Part shown: positions 11,976 through 24,189 of the stretch, piece after piece
Numbering within the stretch: the first letter of the stretch is position 1
Layout of the letters: the number at the start of each line of letters is the position of its first letter
Source of the DNA: Brachypterus glaber
Lineage: Eukaryota; Arthropoda; Insecta; Coleoptera; Kateretidae
Assembly: GCA_958510825.1 (NCBI GenBank)
Contig: OY294049.1
Location: 30,160,774-30,224,773 of the forward strand
DNA length: 64,000 nucleotides
Direction of reading: 5' to 3'
The notes under the pieces: model-generated
The model's input: the letters and a program-made list of their open reading frames with translations, nothing else
Told to the model about the DNA's origin: nothing
Database searches by the model: none
Position numbers and translations under genes: made by a program

Positions 11976-13250
11976 ATTGTTTAAGGGAATTACATCATGA
12001 TTAACGAATTGTTATTGTTAAGTTTTTTTGCCAATCCCCAACTTATATTTTTAAAACCTTATAATTTCGGGGAAATGTACATAACTTCTACCTCTTCTTG
12101 TAATGTAGATCTTAATTTGGAAGTTCCTAATTGGCCGCAAAACTTCAGAAGAATGTCCTTAAAAACTCTGGACTATGAAGATATGGATATATTTATTGAT
12201 TTAACTATCAACTTATGATGTCTTTTGTTAACGGTAGTAGCCTAAGAACCGACTGGCACACTATTTTCTGGAACCAGAATCTTTGTAATACCAAGTGGGA
12301 AGAAAAATAATGGATGAAAAAATATATTATTTTAATAAGTTTCTGGTTTTCTTAGTTGTATTTCTTATTTTATTTATTAGTCTTTTATTAATTTTATTTA
12401 TTTTTATAAAAATAGGAACAATTTGTACACATTTAGAAATAGTGAAATAACTGACGCTGTTTTATAGAAATCTAACTAATAAACTAAACTAATAATAATA
12501 AGTTAAATAATTAAATATGAAGGTATTGTATTTATTTTTTTTCTGAACACTCAGTTAAGTACAATATGATGTAATATGTTATTAAAAATAACTTAGTACG
12601 CAGTGACCATGAAATTTAATAAATGATGAATAGTTTTTTTTGTATATAAACCTGTTTTCTGCTTTACCAAGTCATCAATTTTTTAAGTTTGTTTAGGTGA
12701 ACTAAGTTCTTCTCTCTCTCTTCAATTTAAAACTTTAAAGGTAAGGATATATTATTTTTTAATAAAAAAATTTATTTTTATTTTGAATTATATTTGTAAT
12801 TTTAAAATGCAATTATTTTTATGTTTAAAAGTGCATTTTTTCTAGTAAAATTTTTAGCGTTAGTAAATAAAATTTGTTTAACGTTTTATTTCCAAAAAAA
12901 CATACGGGTTTCGCCAAAAATTCTGTCAGTAGAGCTAAAATTTTTAAATTATAAACGTGTGTTTTGTTTTTTTGGATAAATAAAATTATGTTGGTCTGCG
13001 AACAGATTATAGGCCATTTGTATTTTTGTTTGATTCCTTTGAATTGTTTTTGTTTTTAAATTTTTTTGTATTTATTTTAGCCTTTAGTGACTAAACTTAT
13101 TAACGTTTTATTTCCAAAAAAATACGGGTTTCATCAAAAATTATATCGCTTTGTGACTCTTTGAACTGACAATAACAAACATTTTAATTATAAAGTCAAG
13201 ATTAGAAAATAAATTTTGGAAAAATCTAAAACACATATTATTTTAGTTAT
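11976..13250. other. Unassigned AT-rich DNA with a short duplicated segment
   Basis: No gene recognised. A 73-codon plus-strand frame at 11,997-12,218 is followed by a further frame to about 12,310; neither shows motifs. 'AACGTTTTATTTCCAAAAAA' followed by 'TACGGGTTTC' occurs twice, at about 12,879-12,915 and 13,101-13,132, each followed by CAAAAATT. Confidence 0.4.
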
Positions 13251-14112
13251 GGAACGAAAAGTTTTTTATATAAAAAGAGGAAAGTGTAGTGTTTGCAAGG
13301 GAATATTTAGAAAAAAAAAATAAAAACTGTAAAAATATAATGAGAATAAGGGAAAGGAAATTCCGCAAAAGGTGCAGAATAAATACAATTTTCTTTATTA
13401 AAATTACAATTAAAATTAGTTTAACTTAAACAACAATGTCTTGATAAAAATAAGTTTTTTTAATTAAAAAAAAATGTTTTTGATTTTTTTTTTATTTTAG
13501 ATGAATTTTCAAAAATTAAAGGAAAAAAATTATTACAATCAACGTGAAATAAAAAAAACCCATTAACCTTATTATTGGGTAAAAATATAAAATATTGTCG
13601 ATATTGCAATTTGATGGCATAAACCAAAGAAGTTTAGTCCCTAAGTTGGAGAACTTTTCCGTATGGATACCTAATAAATACTACGAAAATTTTTCGAAAG
13701 AAGCAATTTCGGACTATAATCAAAAATAACTACTTGACAAACTTGTCCATATACAATCATAATCAAAAGTTGTCAACTTTCATTAAACAAAATTACAAAA
13801 ATATGAAATTTGTAGATATAAATGACGAAAATGGAAAAAAAGTTAAATATAATTACCTGTCCAATCAAATAGGAAACATAGTTCTAAAGTATCCCACTCA
13901 ATAAAAATTTGGTATATATCACACCAATCTCAAATCATGCTAATATCACCAGTGAAATAAACATAAATACAACAAATCAAAGTAGGGCGAAAAATGTTTG
14001 TCTTGATTTTCCAGATTCTCAAATAAACAACAAATATCAAAATACTTTTTTTTAGACAAAACAAATCCGAGAAATATACAAAATTTAACCTAAACAAAAT
14101 TACTGAAAATAA
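13250..14112 (+). pseudogene. Degraded 5' part of the LINE, possible ORF1 remains
   Basis: Short frames with stops: a basic peptide with a CSVC pair near 13,285, then a stretch at about 13,620-13,900 (FSVWIPNKYYENFSKEAI, later KFVDINDENGKKVKYNYL). I cannot assign a domain. Position directly before the endonuclease makes ORF1 or 5' UTR the natural reading. Confidence 0.35.
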
Positions 14113-14750
14113 CAAAACAAAAGTCACTCAATACACCATTATCTCACAAAATGCTCAATCTGTAGGTAACAAAATGGACAGTCTTCAAAATATTCTCAAT
14201 GAAAATAAATCATGCATATGCTTCTGCGTACAGGAGTACTGGAAAAGTGAAACTCAAATTAAAGAGTACAATTTTGATAATTTTAATTTAAAATCAAGTT
14301 TCTGTAGAGGTGAGTTAATGCATGGAGGTGTAGCAATCTGGGTACGTAACAATGTCAAGTGTCAAATATGTCTGTAAGTGGCATTGTGGAGATAGCAGCA
14401 GTTGAAATTTTCCTAAATGAAAAAAAGTGCATAGTATTATCAGTATATAATCAAAACTCTAATGTACGCACTTTCTTTCAAGTTCTTGATAAGCTTCTCA
14501 AAAAACTATTTAAAGACAACTGCAATATTTTTTTGGCTGGTGATTTTAATATTGATTTGTTAGAAAATTGTAAAAATACAGTAACATTTGTAAATTCTCT
14601 TAGTGTACATGGTCTTTATCCCTGCCATAAGGTTTTTCTAGGATAGACAATAGAAGGGGATTCAATGCAAAAACCTGCATTGATAATATTTTTACAAATA
14701 TAGCAAATTATCAGGGTAGTGTTATAGAAAATCATATTTCTGACCACAAA
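14113..14750 (+). pseudogene. APE-type endonuclease domain, frameshifted
   Basis: The opening segment carries ISQNAQSVGNK, a CVQEYW box (usual E of the N-terminal motif) and GGVAIWVRN. A frameshift near 14,360 leads into VLSVYNQ and the metal-binding AGDFNIDLL (around 14,540). A stop/shift near 14,643 is followed by CIDNIFTN and SDHKMVKL, the last catalytic His region, which joins the RT frame. All expected motifs survive, but no single frame covers them. Confidence 0.75.
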
Positions 14751-16117
14751 ATGGTAAAATTACTCTTTGCAAGCACTGACAAAGTGCCAGATAACTTTAA
14801 ACTTACACGCAATTTCAGTAAAGTAAATAAAGAAATATTCAAAAATGAACTGAAACAACAAGACTGGCAAAGTGTCTTTGCTTGCAAAGAAGAAGAAGTA
14901 AATGAGCAGTGGGGGACCTTCATAAATATTTTAATGCCTATTTTTAATAAGTGTTTTCCAAAGAAAAAAACAAAAATTATTCAAAAAAACAAAATATCTT
15001 ATGAAGAAAATCCGGATGTTCAGTATTACAAAAAGTGGCTCGATATTTACTATACCATAAGTCGTTATGACCCAAATTATAAAAACCTATATAATCAAGT
15101 TAAAAAGTCGTATAATGCAGCACTAGTAAATTCAAGAAAAATAAATTATTCAAATAAGTTAAGAATGTCAGAAAATAAATCGAAAACGACCTGGAACATT
15201 GTAAACAGTATAAAACACAGAAATCGTTCTGAAAATAATATAACCCTGGTTGGACACCCTACAAAAGTATCAAATGACTTTAATCATCACACTGTTGACT
15301 CTGCACGAAATCTTTTGGCAGAACAGCCTAATTTTAAGTATGAATGTAAAATTCAATACAACTTATCTTCAATGTATATGATGCCTGTAACTGAAACAGA
15401 ATGTCTTCAACTTTTTAGTAGCTTGAAAAATAAGTTAAGCAGTGGCTATGATGAAATCTCTACAAACTTGTTAAAGTTTTGTAGAGAAGAACTCTGCAAA
15501 CCCTTGACTCATATTTTAAATAACTCTCTACGGCATGGAGTTTTTCCACACAAGCTAAAAATAGATATGGTTACGCCCATATTTAAAAAGGGAGATCCAA
15601 CCTCAATACAAAACTATAGACCAATAAGCCTGTTGCCCTCCTTCTCAAAACTATTTGAGATGGCTATGGGCAATAGAATTTTGAGTTTTTTTAATAAATT
15701 TAAACTATTTGCAGAATCACAGCATGGATATTTGAGAGGAAGGTCAGTGGACACTGCACTGCATGGTTTCATACACACTATCCTAGAAGGTTTTGAAAAC
15801 AAACAAGAAATTTTGGCCATTTTATTAGACCTAACAAATGCCTTTGGATGTTTGGATTATGACACTCTGTTTGAAAAGCTTGAAAGGTATGGGGTGAGAG
15901 GCCCTGCATTGCGGTGGCTACGATCCTACCTCTCAAATAGAACCCAGCAAGTACAAATTTTGGATGAATTTAAAAAGTACTTATCTGATGTTTTAAGTAT
16001 TGAGGTTGGTATCCCCCAGGGCAGTATTTTAGGGCCCCTACTGTTCATTATATTCGTAAATGATCTGTATGTAACCCTACAAAACAACAATCAAACTTTA
16101 ATTAGTTTTGCCGATTT
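14751..16117 (+). pseudogene. Reverse transcriptase, N-terminal two thirds
   Basis: Open from before 14,751 to the SINE at 16,118. Motifs in order: TPIFKKGD, NYRPISLLPSFSKLFE, QHGYLRGRSV, LLDLTNAF (motif A; the second residue pair is TN instead of the frequent TK), GIPQGSILGPLLF (motif B), then SFAD at 16,108-16,117, where the second Asp of the FADD box is lost to the SINE junction. The enzyme would have polymerised element cDNA at the nicked target. Interrupted, therefore inactive. Confidence 0.85.
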
Positions 16118-16387
16118 GGGAGGCATAGCGTAGTGGCTAGCGCGTATGCATAGCAAGTCTACTATCGTGAGTTCGATTCTCACTGGCGCCGATTTGCCTT
16201 TTTCAGTTAATTAATAATTGAAATTTGGCGAAGGCGATAAGTGAAACGGATACTCCCTAGAAACTGGTTCGAAAGTCAGTATAAGCCGGTGGTTCCCTCT
16301 ACTACTAGCCCACACAAGTCCTGGACTTAGGGGATGCTTAATTAAGTAGAATAGTACGAGGTTAAACAAACAAACAAACAAACAAAC
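16118..16387 (+). mobile_element. tRNA-derived SINE, copy 1
   Basis: 270 bases. The head (16,118-16,190) has an RNA polymerase III A box (TAGCGTAGTGG, 16,126-16,136) and a B box (GTTCGATTC, 16,171-16,179), and ends TGGCGCC. A non-tRNA body and a (CAAA)n tail to 16,387 follow. It interrupts the FADD catalytic box of the host LINE. A second copy in the opposite orientation lies at 17,502-17,764. Confidence 0.85.
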
Positions 16388-17203
16388 TCTAATTTTTTAA
16401 TCAAATCGGATACAAAAAATATAGCTTCGGATGCTGAAACATTATTAATATGTATTAAAAATTGGCTAAAACGTAATAAACTAATTTTAAATGAGAGTAA
16501 AACCAATTTTGTTATGTTTAAAATGGTACATCAACCAAAAACTTCAATAAACATTGAAAATGAAGAAAAAACACTTTCAAAAAGTGTTAAACTGTTAGGA
16601 CTACATATAGATGAAAATTTGAGCTGGAGTACACATATAGATCATTTGCGAACACAACTGAACAGAGTTACCTATTCTATGTTAGTAATCCGAAATTATG
16701 TCGATGCAGACACGTTGAGAGTTGTTTATTTTGCAAATTTCCAAAGCATACTAAAATATGGAATATTATTTTGGGGAAAATGTAAAGACATAGAATCTGT
16801 TCTAAAGTGTCAAAAAAAGGCTCTGCGAACAATGCTAGGGTTAAAGTACAGAGACTCATGTAGAGGGTTATTCAAAAAAAATAAAATACTTATTGTCGCG
16901 GGATTATATATTTTTGAATGTATTTTGTTTTTGGTCAAAAACCGACATCTGTTTGAAGATTTAAAACCTACTTCAAGCAGATCTACTGTTTACAATGTCC
17001 CCAGGCATAGGCTAGCAACCTATGAAAAGGGATCTTTTTATTCAGCAGTAAGTTTTTACAACAAACTACCCGCTAAATTACAAAAAGAATCCTACAAAAC
17101 AAACTTTAAAAAACATTTGTCAGATTTTTTGTGCCAAGTGGAGCCATATACAGTAAGAGAATTTTTTGATCATGATGGTTTGCCTGAAAATTATGCTCAG
17201 TAG
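16388..17203 (+). pseudogene. Reverse transcriptase C-terminal part after the SINE
   Basis: Resumes at about 16,390 with IKSDTKNIASDA, then WLKRNKLILN and KTNFVMF (thumb), LLGLHID, and the C-terminal domain with YGILFWG, QKKALR and CRGLF. Ends TAG at 17,201-17,203. The frame is open after the SINE. Closely parallels the proteins at 58,055 (minus) and 62,149 (plus). Confidence 0.8.
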
Positions 17204-17501
17204 TTTTGTTCTCCTTATTTTAGGTTGTACCTATATAAAACAAAAATAATTTTAATATGTTAAAATGTAAAATAAGCTTGTGTGTTTGTTTCTTTTAAGT
17301 TTGTGATGTTTTATTATTTTAAGTTATTTATTTTTGCTGTTCTTTTTTTTAATTTGTAAAAATGAAATTGGTTATACTGACAATTTTTCCATTCAATGCT
17401 TTTCTGTACATATTTTTACTATGTGATACTATGTATTGTAAAATCGTTTTTTGGAATAAACATATATTATTATTATTATTATTATTATTATTTTTTTTTT
17501 T

Positions 17502-17764
17502 GACCTATTTATTTGTTTAACCTCGTACTATTCTACTTAATTAAGCATCCCCTAAGTCCAGGACTTGTGTGGGCTAGTAGTAGAGGGAACCACCGGCTTA
17601 TACTGACTTTCGAACCAGTTTCTAGGGATTGTCCGTTTCACTTATCGCCTTCGCCAAATTTAAATTATTAATTAACTGAAAAAGGCAAATCGGCGCCAGT
17701 GAGAATCGAACTCACGATAGTAGACTTGCTATATATACGCGCTAGCCACTACGCTATGCCTCCC
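17502..17764 (-). mobile_element. tRNA-derived SINE, copy 2, inverted
   Basis: Minus-strand copy of the element at 16,118. The head at 17,764-17,690 contains the same A box and B box and the GGCGCC end; the body matches throughout ('CCTAAGTCCAGGACTTGTGT'); the tail at 17,502-17,520 is A/T-rich and less regular. It differs from copy 1 at a few positions, for example in the loop between the boxes. It abuts the (TTA)n tail of the LINE. Confidence 0.85.
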
Positions 17765-17975
17765 ATTTTATTATTTATTATTAAATCATAATGGAAAATT
17801 GTATATCGAACTAGTAAAAACTGAAATTATAGATGGAAAGGAATGCGCTTTTGTAGACATTGATACGTTTGAGTAAAGTATAGAAGGCCTTGAAAATAAG
17901 ATATTTTAATTTACAAAAAATTATTTAGTACTATATATTTATATTTATTTTTATTTTTAGTAACATACAACTTAA

Positions 17976-18580
17976 AATGTCGTCTGAAAATCTTAATGCT
18001 GAAACTGAAAGGCTCTTAGGTGATCACATAGATTTCGTAGATCTGTGTACGGATGATATGGAAGAATCCCTTAGTGGTGAAACAGAACTGTAACAACTTA
18101 CGCATGTATATATGATTTGGAGCAGGAGAAAAATGAAGTTACTGAAAGTCTTCTTAAGTACGAGTGGAATGCTGGGGAAACAAAATATTTGGGAGTAGCA
18201 GGCATTTGGCACCGTTTACCGGTTAATCGAGCCGTTTCGGACCTTTTGGAAGCAGATGTGGAAACAAATATAACTAATCTAGTGTACCATCCAAATCATT
18301 CAATAACCTGTAATAATTATTTATTATTGATTAATCGAAAAAATGCCTAATAACTTGCATGAAATGTACTTCGGTAATCACCGATATAAAACATTCTGTG
18401 AAAGAATTGTCAGTAATTCACATACATTCCCATGCCTACGGGCACGTACACTGTATGCTGTGTAAAAAACATTTTGAAATACCATGTATTTATCAAAGTT
18501 TTGGGCATGAAGATTGTTTTAAGTACGACACATTCTTACAACATTTTAAATTGTTCGATAGTTATTTTAGTAGTTTTTAA
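17976..18580 (+). pseudogene. Unidentified broken coding region
   Basis: Three consecutive plus-strand segments look coding but are in different frames. 17,976-18,092 (from ATG after an acceptor-like TTTTTATTTTTAG) is acidic: MSSENLNAETERLLGDHIDF onward. About 18,110-18,350 contains YLGVAGIWHRLPVNRAV. 18,359-18,580 is Cys/His-rich: HSHAYGHVHCMLCKKHF and SFGHEDCF. C-x2-C and several His pairs suggest a zinc-binding module in the last part. I do not recognise the family. It lies between a SINE and an inverted-repeat element, so a mobile-element or viral origin is as likely as a host gene. Confidence 0.35.
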
Positions 18581-18589
18581 TTAGAAAGA

Positions 18590-19373
18590 AATAATTTTAT
18601 ATTATTTAATTATTAATGTGGTAATTCGATTTGTTTTCAATTATTTAAAAAAACTCATAGGGGGTAACCACCCTGGTAACAAATTAATGTTAACCTGCTT
18701 AAATCAGATTTACATTACTGTTACTAGGGCATTGGTTTTGAGTAAATCATTGTATTTTAATGTTAGATTTTTTGTCCGGATATTTCTTTGGTTGGCTGGA
18801 ACACTTGTAACCTAGTTTTTTACAACCTTTTAAAGAAATTAAGGGGTGGCATCCCAATCCAAACAAAAACACTCTCAGGTGTTCTGAATGTGCCCCCTTT
18901 AACTTCCGACCCTGAATTAACCCGAGCGCCATTAATTTCACCTGTGGTATACTGACGGGCAGATACCCTATGGTTAAATAACCCGCCTTTTTATTTTAAT
19001 GTTGTTTTCAGAACGGCTATATATTTTATTTTTTAATTTTTGTAAATTCATCTTTAAAATAAGAAACTTCTAGGATAAGCGTAATATTTTGAAAATTATT
19101 TTTAAAATATTACTCTTACAATATTTTTAAGATTCGATTATTAGGTGTAGGTTTTAAATAAAATATTTTTTAATTAACAATTTTTATTTTTAAATATCCA
19201 TAAAGTTAACCTTATTTAAGGTTATATTAATTACATTGGGATAAAATTGTAGTAATTCTAACTCTTGCACAATATCATCAAACTGAGATATAATTGGTAA
19301 AGCGTTAGTATAAAAAAATTTAAAATCTAAAATTTTTAAATACTTTAAACGATAACACTACCCGACATGATTT
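18590..19373. other. Non-coding stretch, nothing recognised
   Basis: AT-rich; no open frame, RNA gene or repeat identified. Confidence 0.45.
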
Positions 19374-22155
19374 ATATACTATTGATGAGATATATAGGGT
19401 CTAGAAGTATTTTTTCTCCTGATTTCAAATCCGTTTTTAGAATTCTTCCATCACGTCACAATTTTGATATACAGGGTGTTTTATAATAAAAATAGGCATT
19501 TTTTTGAACGTCAGGAGATTTCACATTTATGAATATTTTTTTTTCAAATTTGGTACACTTATTAAAAATTTGTGTGCTTTTCGAATATTTAAAGAAAAAA
19601 TTAAATATCGATTGTCATTTGTTTTTTATAATAAAAAAAAAAGTTTTTTCGTTGCCAAAATTTCAAAAGATGGAATTTTTCGATGTAACTAACAAAAAAA
19701 CACTCTGTATTTATATGGCTTTAATTTGGTTTCAATTTTTTTTTGAAGGACCTTCTGGAAGCGGCACAATATCAATTTTAAGTCAATTATGTCAGATATT
19801 TTAACAGCGTTTTGCATACTTTAAGAACAATAAGTAGGCTTTGTACAAAAATTTGACGTTTTAAGTCAAGTTAAATTATTTAATCAATTAACTAGATGAA
19901 ACGTTGCAAGCACCCTGTCAAAACATCGGCACTATGGTACACTAAAAAAAAACTTAAAAAGAGCTTTTATTTAAAATATAATTTTTTGAAATCGGGTTAT
20001 AAATATGTGAAATATGCTAAAAAAACCTTTTACTGCTTTAAACGCCAATATCTTTTAAACAATGCGTTTTAGGAAAATGTTGTTTATAACATTTTTTGAC
20101 CAATTTAAAATTATCTTTTATATAAGTGATAAATTAACCAAATACAATAATAATTGCCTTAACAACAAATCGCCACTTTTTTTTTGCCCCGATCGGAAAG
20201 TAAATTTTTCTTACTAATTCGAGGGCGTAGAATCCGAATCTGACCTTAGAAAAATTTCAGCACCTAAAATTTTTGAGATATAAGTCCAGGAAATATTGAC
20301 GTTTTTTTTCAAAATCTTAAAAAAAAGAGTAGGATTTTGAAAATTTTAGGGTTTATTAAAAAAATACGAGGAACTTAAAAATATATATGCCAAGGACCTA
20401 CTGTCAGAGTTAGTACGCGAAAAAAAAAATAAAAAGCTTAAAATAAAAGTGCAGAGTTTACTTAATTGCTCTTTTGTGGAAAAACTATCAAATCTGTATA
20501 AAAATTTTATAGGACTTAATTTGTAGATTATAAAATTCTCTACACAAATTTTTATACAAATATTTTTTTATTTTGCTTAGTTTGTTCATAAAAAGTAAAT
20601 AAATGAAAAAGAAATATAATTAAAGCAGACAGTGTAAACTTTTTTCCCGAGCCCAAAGAATATATTTTTTTTATCAATTTAAAGGCCCAGAATCCGAATT
20701 TGACCTTAAAAAAAATCCAGCACATCTTATTTTTGAAATTTTAGTACAGGCAATTATGCCAATTTAAAAATAATTTATAAAACAAAATACTGTGTATTTT
20801 TTTTTGTTTTTTAATGGTTCCACATCATAAAAATGTTACTTTATTACATAAGAACCATATTACTTAAAAAATTTTTAGTTTATTTTTGACCCCTAAAGAT
20901 GATTTTTGACGATTTTTAGCATGAGTATGTGGCGATAAGCTTGTCCCCTTATGCACCCTTCTCCTTACCCCCTACCCCTACTTATTTTTGTCACAGGATC
21001 CATTTTTTTTTAATTTTTTTTTCGTAATATCCCTATTTATTCTACCTATGAATTTAAATATTACATTGGGTATTTTTTAACTAATATTGAGTCGCCGAAT
21101 TTAAATTTGTCCTCGGAATATTTGTATCTCTCATGATTTTAGAACAAAAGAGGGCTGAAATAATGATTTTTTACCACTTTTATCTCATTTTTCTCAGAAA
21201 GCTTAGGTAATAGAAATATTCTGAGGCCAGATGCGGCCTCAGCGACCCAAAATTAGTTAAAAAACATATGACTCCAATCAGGGCAAGAAACCGTGTTGCC
21301 TAGTGTTATAAACAAAAAACGCTTAAAATAGGAGTTTTACCCTATTTTTACCCCCTTACCCCCAATCGTTTACCCCCCCAAAATCTAATCAGCGATAAGA
21401 AACAATATGCAAAAAACCGCAAGTCGATATCTCATGTAGAAATGGAGTTAGAGAGTTTACACCCAGACAGACTGACAGACAGACAGACAGACAGACGGAA
21501 GCAAAAAATTTTTTTACTGCTTTCGACTCAGACTCTTAGTAGCACCAAGTGCCGATGTAATAAAATAAAAAAATAAATGATAAAAATAAATAAGGTTAAC
21601 TTTTTAAACATAAATAAACTGTATCTTAAGAAGTAAATAGAACATTGACTTAAAATGTCAAATTCTGGTCCAAAGCCTACTTATTGTTCTTGAACTATGC
21701 AAATTGCTGTTAAAATAGCTGACATAACGGACTTAAAATTAATATTGCGCCGCTTCCAGAAGATCCTTCAAAAAAAAAATTGAAATCGAAATGAAGCCAG
21801 ATAAATACAGAGTGTTTTTTTCATAGTTAAATCGAAAAATTCCATCTTTTGAAATTTTGGCAACGAAAAAACTTTTTCTTTTTATTATAAAAAATTATTA
21901 TAAAAAACAAATGTCAATCGATATTTAAAAAAATTTTAAAATATTCGAAAAGCACACAAATTTTTAACAAGTGTACCAAATTTGAAAAAAAAAATATTTT
22001 AAAATGTAAAATCCCCCGACATTTAAAAAAATGCCTTTTTTTATTATAAAACGCCCTGTATATCAAAACTGTGACGTGATAGAAAAAATCTGAAAACGAA
22101 TATGAAATCAGGGGAAAAAACACTTCTAGACCCAATATATATCATAAATAGTATA
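19374..22155. mobile_element. 2.8-kb long-inverted-repeat element, non-coding
   Basis: Terminal inverted repeats of about 500 bases. Left (19,374 to about 19,880) begins ATATACTATT and includes GGGTCTAGAAG; right (about 21,640-22,155) ends CTTCTAGACCC and AATAGTATAT. Both arms contain 'TAAGTAGGCTTTG' or its complement and 'GGAAGCGGC' or its complement. The interior has only AT-rich sequence, C-rich runs at 20,940-20,990 and a (CAGA)n run at 21,468-21,497. No transposase, so a non-autonomous or foldback element. Confidence 0.7.
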
Positions 22156-22229
22156 TTTCAAAAGTTTCAAATTGTCGGTTAGTGTAATTAATTAATACCT
22201 TTATTCCAGCAAAAATCCATATATAAATT

Positions 22230-23716
22230 AAATTAAAATAATAATAATACATGTTTCAAAGGATACAATCAAGATTATCGCTCTACAGCCAAGGCAAGGG
22301 ACCAGCTTTTCCAGAGATCAGAAGTCTATTTTATATCTGAGCTCACAAGCGCCTGCGTCATCATTGAGGCACAGATGCTTGCACTGCAGCGCCACGGAAA
22401 ATTATTTAGGAGACGGAAGGCATTTTAAAACAGACCCGGAGGTTGTTCCACCAGCCACGAGTAAAATTGCGAGTCCAGCCATATAAAGTCCCGAACAATA
22501 AGTTTCAAATAGAACACGTTTTACTTCTGCACTTCACATGGAAAATCTACGAGCTATCATGTTCGCACGAATACACAAGGTGTTGTATTGTCGTTGAATG
22601 TCTAGGTTATCCGAAAGGTCACTATTTAGAATATGGCCTAAGTACTTAAATTCAGAAACTAAACGAATGACAGTATTATTTAAAGTTAAAGGGGAACACT
22701 TAAGTTCTTGTAGTTGTAGTTGTAGTTAGACGGGCAAAACACCATAGCACAAGTTTTGTCGACGTTATATCTAAGGAAGTGCTCGTGTGCGAATTTTTTA
22801 CATATTGATAGAAGTATTCTTAGCCCATGGAGGGAGGGGTACAACACCATATCGTCCGCATAACTAATGCAATTAATCCGTTCATCATTGATAACACAAC
22901 CGACTCCCGTCAGCGTAAGAAGGAGATGCAGTTTGTCTACGTAGATATTAAAGCAATCCGGGGAAATAAGGCTACCTTGTCGAACACCATTGCATATATA
23001 ATAGGTAGAAGAGGAGTGTGCTCCCCAACGAGCTACTCCCCGTACGTTGTTATTCCAGTAGCAAAGTAAGCGCAGCCATATGCGAGGAACATTTCTTTGA
23101 TGGAGAATTTTTAGAAGTGTGGGATGATGTACGTGGTCAAATGCCTTACTAATGTCTAGAAAGACAACATAAACTGGAGTTTTACGATTAAGATAGTATC
23201 TTAAAGTTTCCTTTAATAGAAAAACGTCTTCTGATGTACCAGACTTCTTTTTAAAACCAAACTGATTGTGCCTTATGTTTAGAAATGGCCTGATAAGGTT
23301 TAGCATAATATTCTCAAGGACCTTCGAAGTTGCCGTAGATAGGGCTATCGGCCTATAGTTTGAAGAGGCCAAGACATTACCTGTTTTTTTCTTAATAATG
23401 GGTACAACAATAATACGCATAATTTCGGAAGGCAGGAATCCATGTCGCAGCATACCCGTAAAGCAGAGAGCTAAAAGAACGTGGAGTTTTTTCCCAGAAT
23501 ACTTAATATACTCGGGGCAGATATCATCCCAGCCGGCAGCCTTATTTGGTTTGAGGGCCATGACAGCCTTTTCAACTTCAAAAATAGTGATAGAGTTATC
23601 GTTTTTGTTCATGCCAGATATCAAATAATTAGGGGAGTGGTCATCAGGAGGGTATAAATTTCCATTTTTCTCATAAATAGAACCCCATAGATTGGCTATA
23701 TTATCCTTTCCTATGA
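22230..23716 (-). pseudogene. Non-LTR RT fragment (CR1/L2-like)
   Basis: The open part, 22,686-23,716, encodes an RT: KPNKAAGWDDI, PIIKKKTG, YRPIALSTATSKVLE, QFGFKKKSGT, VVFLDISKAFD (motif A), NGVRQGSLISP (motif B), ISYADDMVL (catalytic, around 22,865) and YNVDKTCAMVF. The reading continues with breaks to about 22,230 (LVSEFKYLGH-like). It is of a different family from the other LINEs in the window. The endonuclease is missing. Its 5' boundary at about 23,716 lies inside the 3' end of the Polinton ORF at 23,711, so the fragment inserted there or was joined there. Confidence 0.8.
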
Positions 23717-24121
23717 TATTAAAATTTGCAAAGATAAAAGTTCATTAATACATTCTTTAGAAAAAATAATAGTTTTTTCTTTTTTATTCAGTTTCAAGTA
23801 TCCTAGATCCTCTGTAGATTTGGTTAAATTATAGAGGTCAACTTCAAAATTTGATTCGTCCTGGTCATTCTCCAATAAATTTTTAATATTATCCAATAAA
23901 TCATACCAGTCTAAGTCCAACAAAGAAATGGTTTGATCGCCCTGCATTAATTGTAAACATGGCTCAAATCCCATAGCTACATTAAGACCAGTAGATATTT
24001 TCAAGTCACATGCTTTTAAAAAATAAAACGTTTCATTTAAAAGTTGTTTGTCGATTTCATCTTCGTACCACAATAAGATATCGTTTACAAGATCAAAATA
24101 ATCAGTAGATAAGGACATCAT
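23711..24121 (-). CDS. Small acidic Polinton ORF next to the integrase
   Basis: 136 residues from ATG at 24,119-24,121, no breaks. Acidic, helical in appearance, without zinc ligands or membrane segments. Contains GFEPCLQLMQ and LDWYDLLDNI. It follows the integrase gene on the same strand with about 70 bases between them. The last residues (after INELLSLQ) probably come from the junction with the RT fragment, so the native C-terminus is lost. The function is unknown; placement at the integrase end of the element suggests a Polinton accessory gene. Confidence 0.5.
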   Translation of the reverse strand: MMSLSTDYFDLVNDILLWYEDEIDKQLLNETFYFLKACDLKISTGLNVAMGFEPCLQLMQGDQTISLLDLDWYDLLDNIKNLLENDQDESNFEVDLYNLTKSTEDLGYLKLNKKEKTIIFSKECINELLSLQILIS

Positions 24122-24189
24122 TATTACACTTTACAATCTCAAATATACTAATTAAAAACATATTTAAACGAAATCTTATTTGGACTTTA

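Larger units (their letters stand above)
13250..17491 (+). mobile_element. Non-LTR retrotransposon with SINE insertion
   Basis: Plus-strand LINE of the Jockey/CR1 group. A degraded 5' part (13,250-14,110) precedes the APE endonuclease (14,113-14,760) and RT (14,751-17,203). After the stop come AATAAA (17,455) and a (TTA)n tail to 17,491. A tRNA-derived SINE sits in the RT catalytic box and a second SINE copy lies just beyond the tail. The C-terminal region is clearly related to the copies at 56,790-60,620 and 62,149-62,819, so a single family has amplified here. Confidence 0.8.

Noticed and set aside
16118..16190. tRNA gene
   Set aside because: A and B boxes are present but the sequence continues into a SINE body with (CAAA)n tail, and a second copy with the same body exists at 17,502; it does not fold into a complete tRNA with a sensible anticodon arm.
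21468..21497. CRISPR-like repeat
   Set aside because: Simple (CAGA)n run inside a eukaryotic hairpin element; no spacers and no cas genes.
23000..24180. Left terminal inverted repeat of the Polinton
   Set aside because: No stretch here is complementary to anything I could find at 42,760-43,320; the end seems lost at the RT junction.
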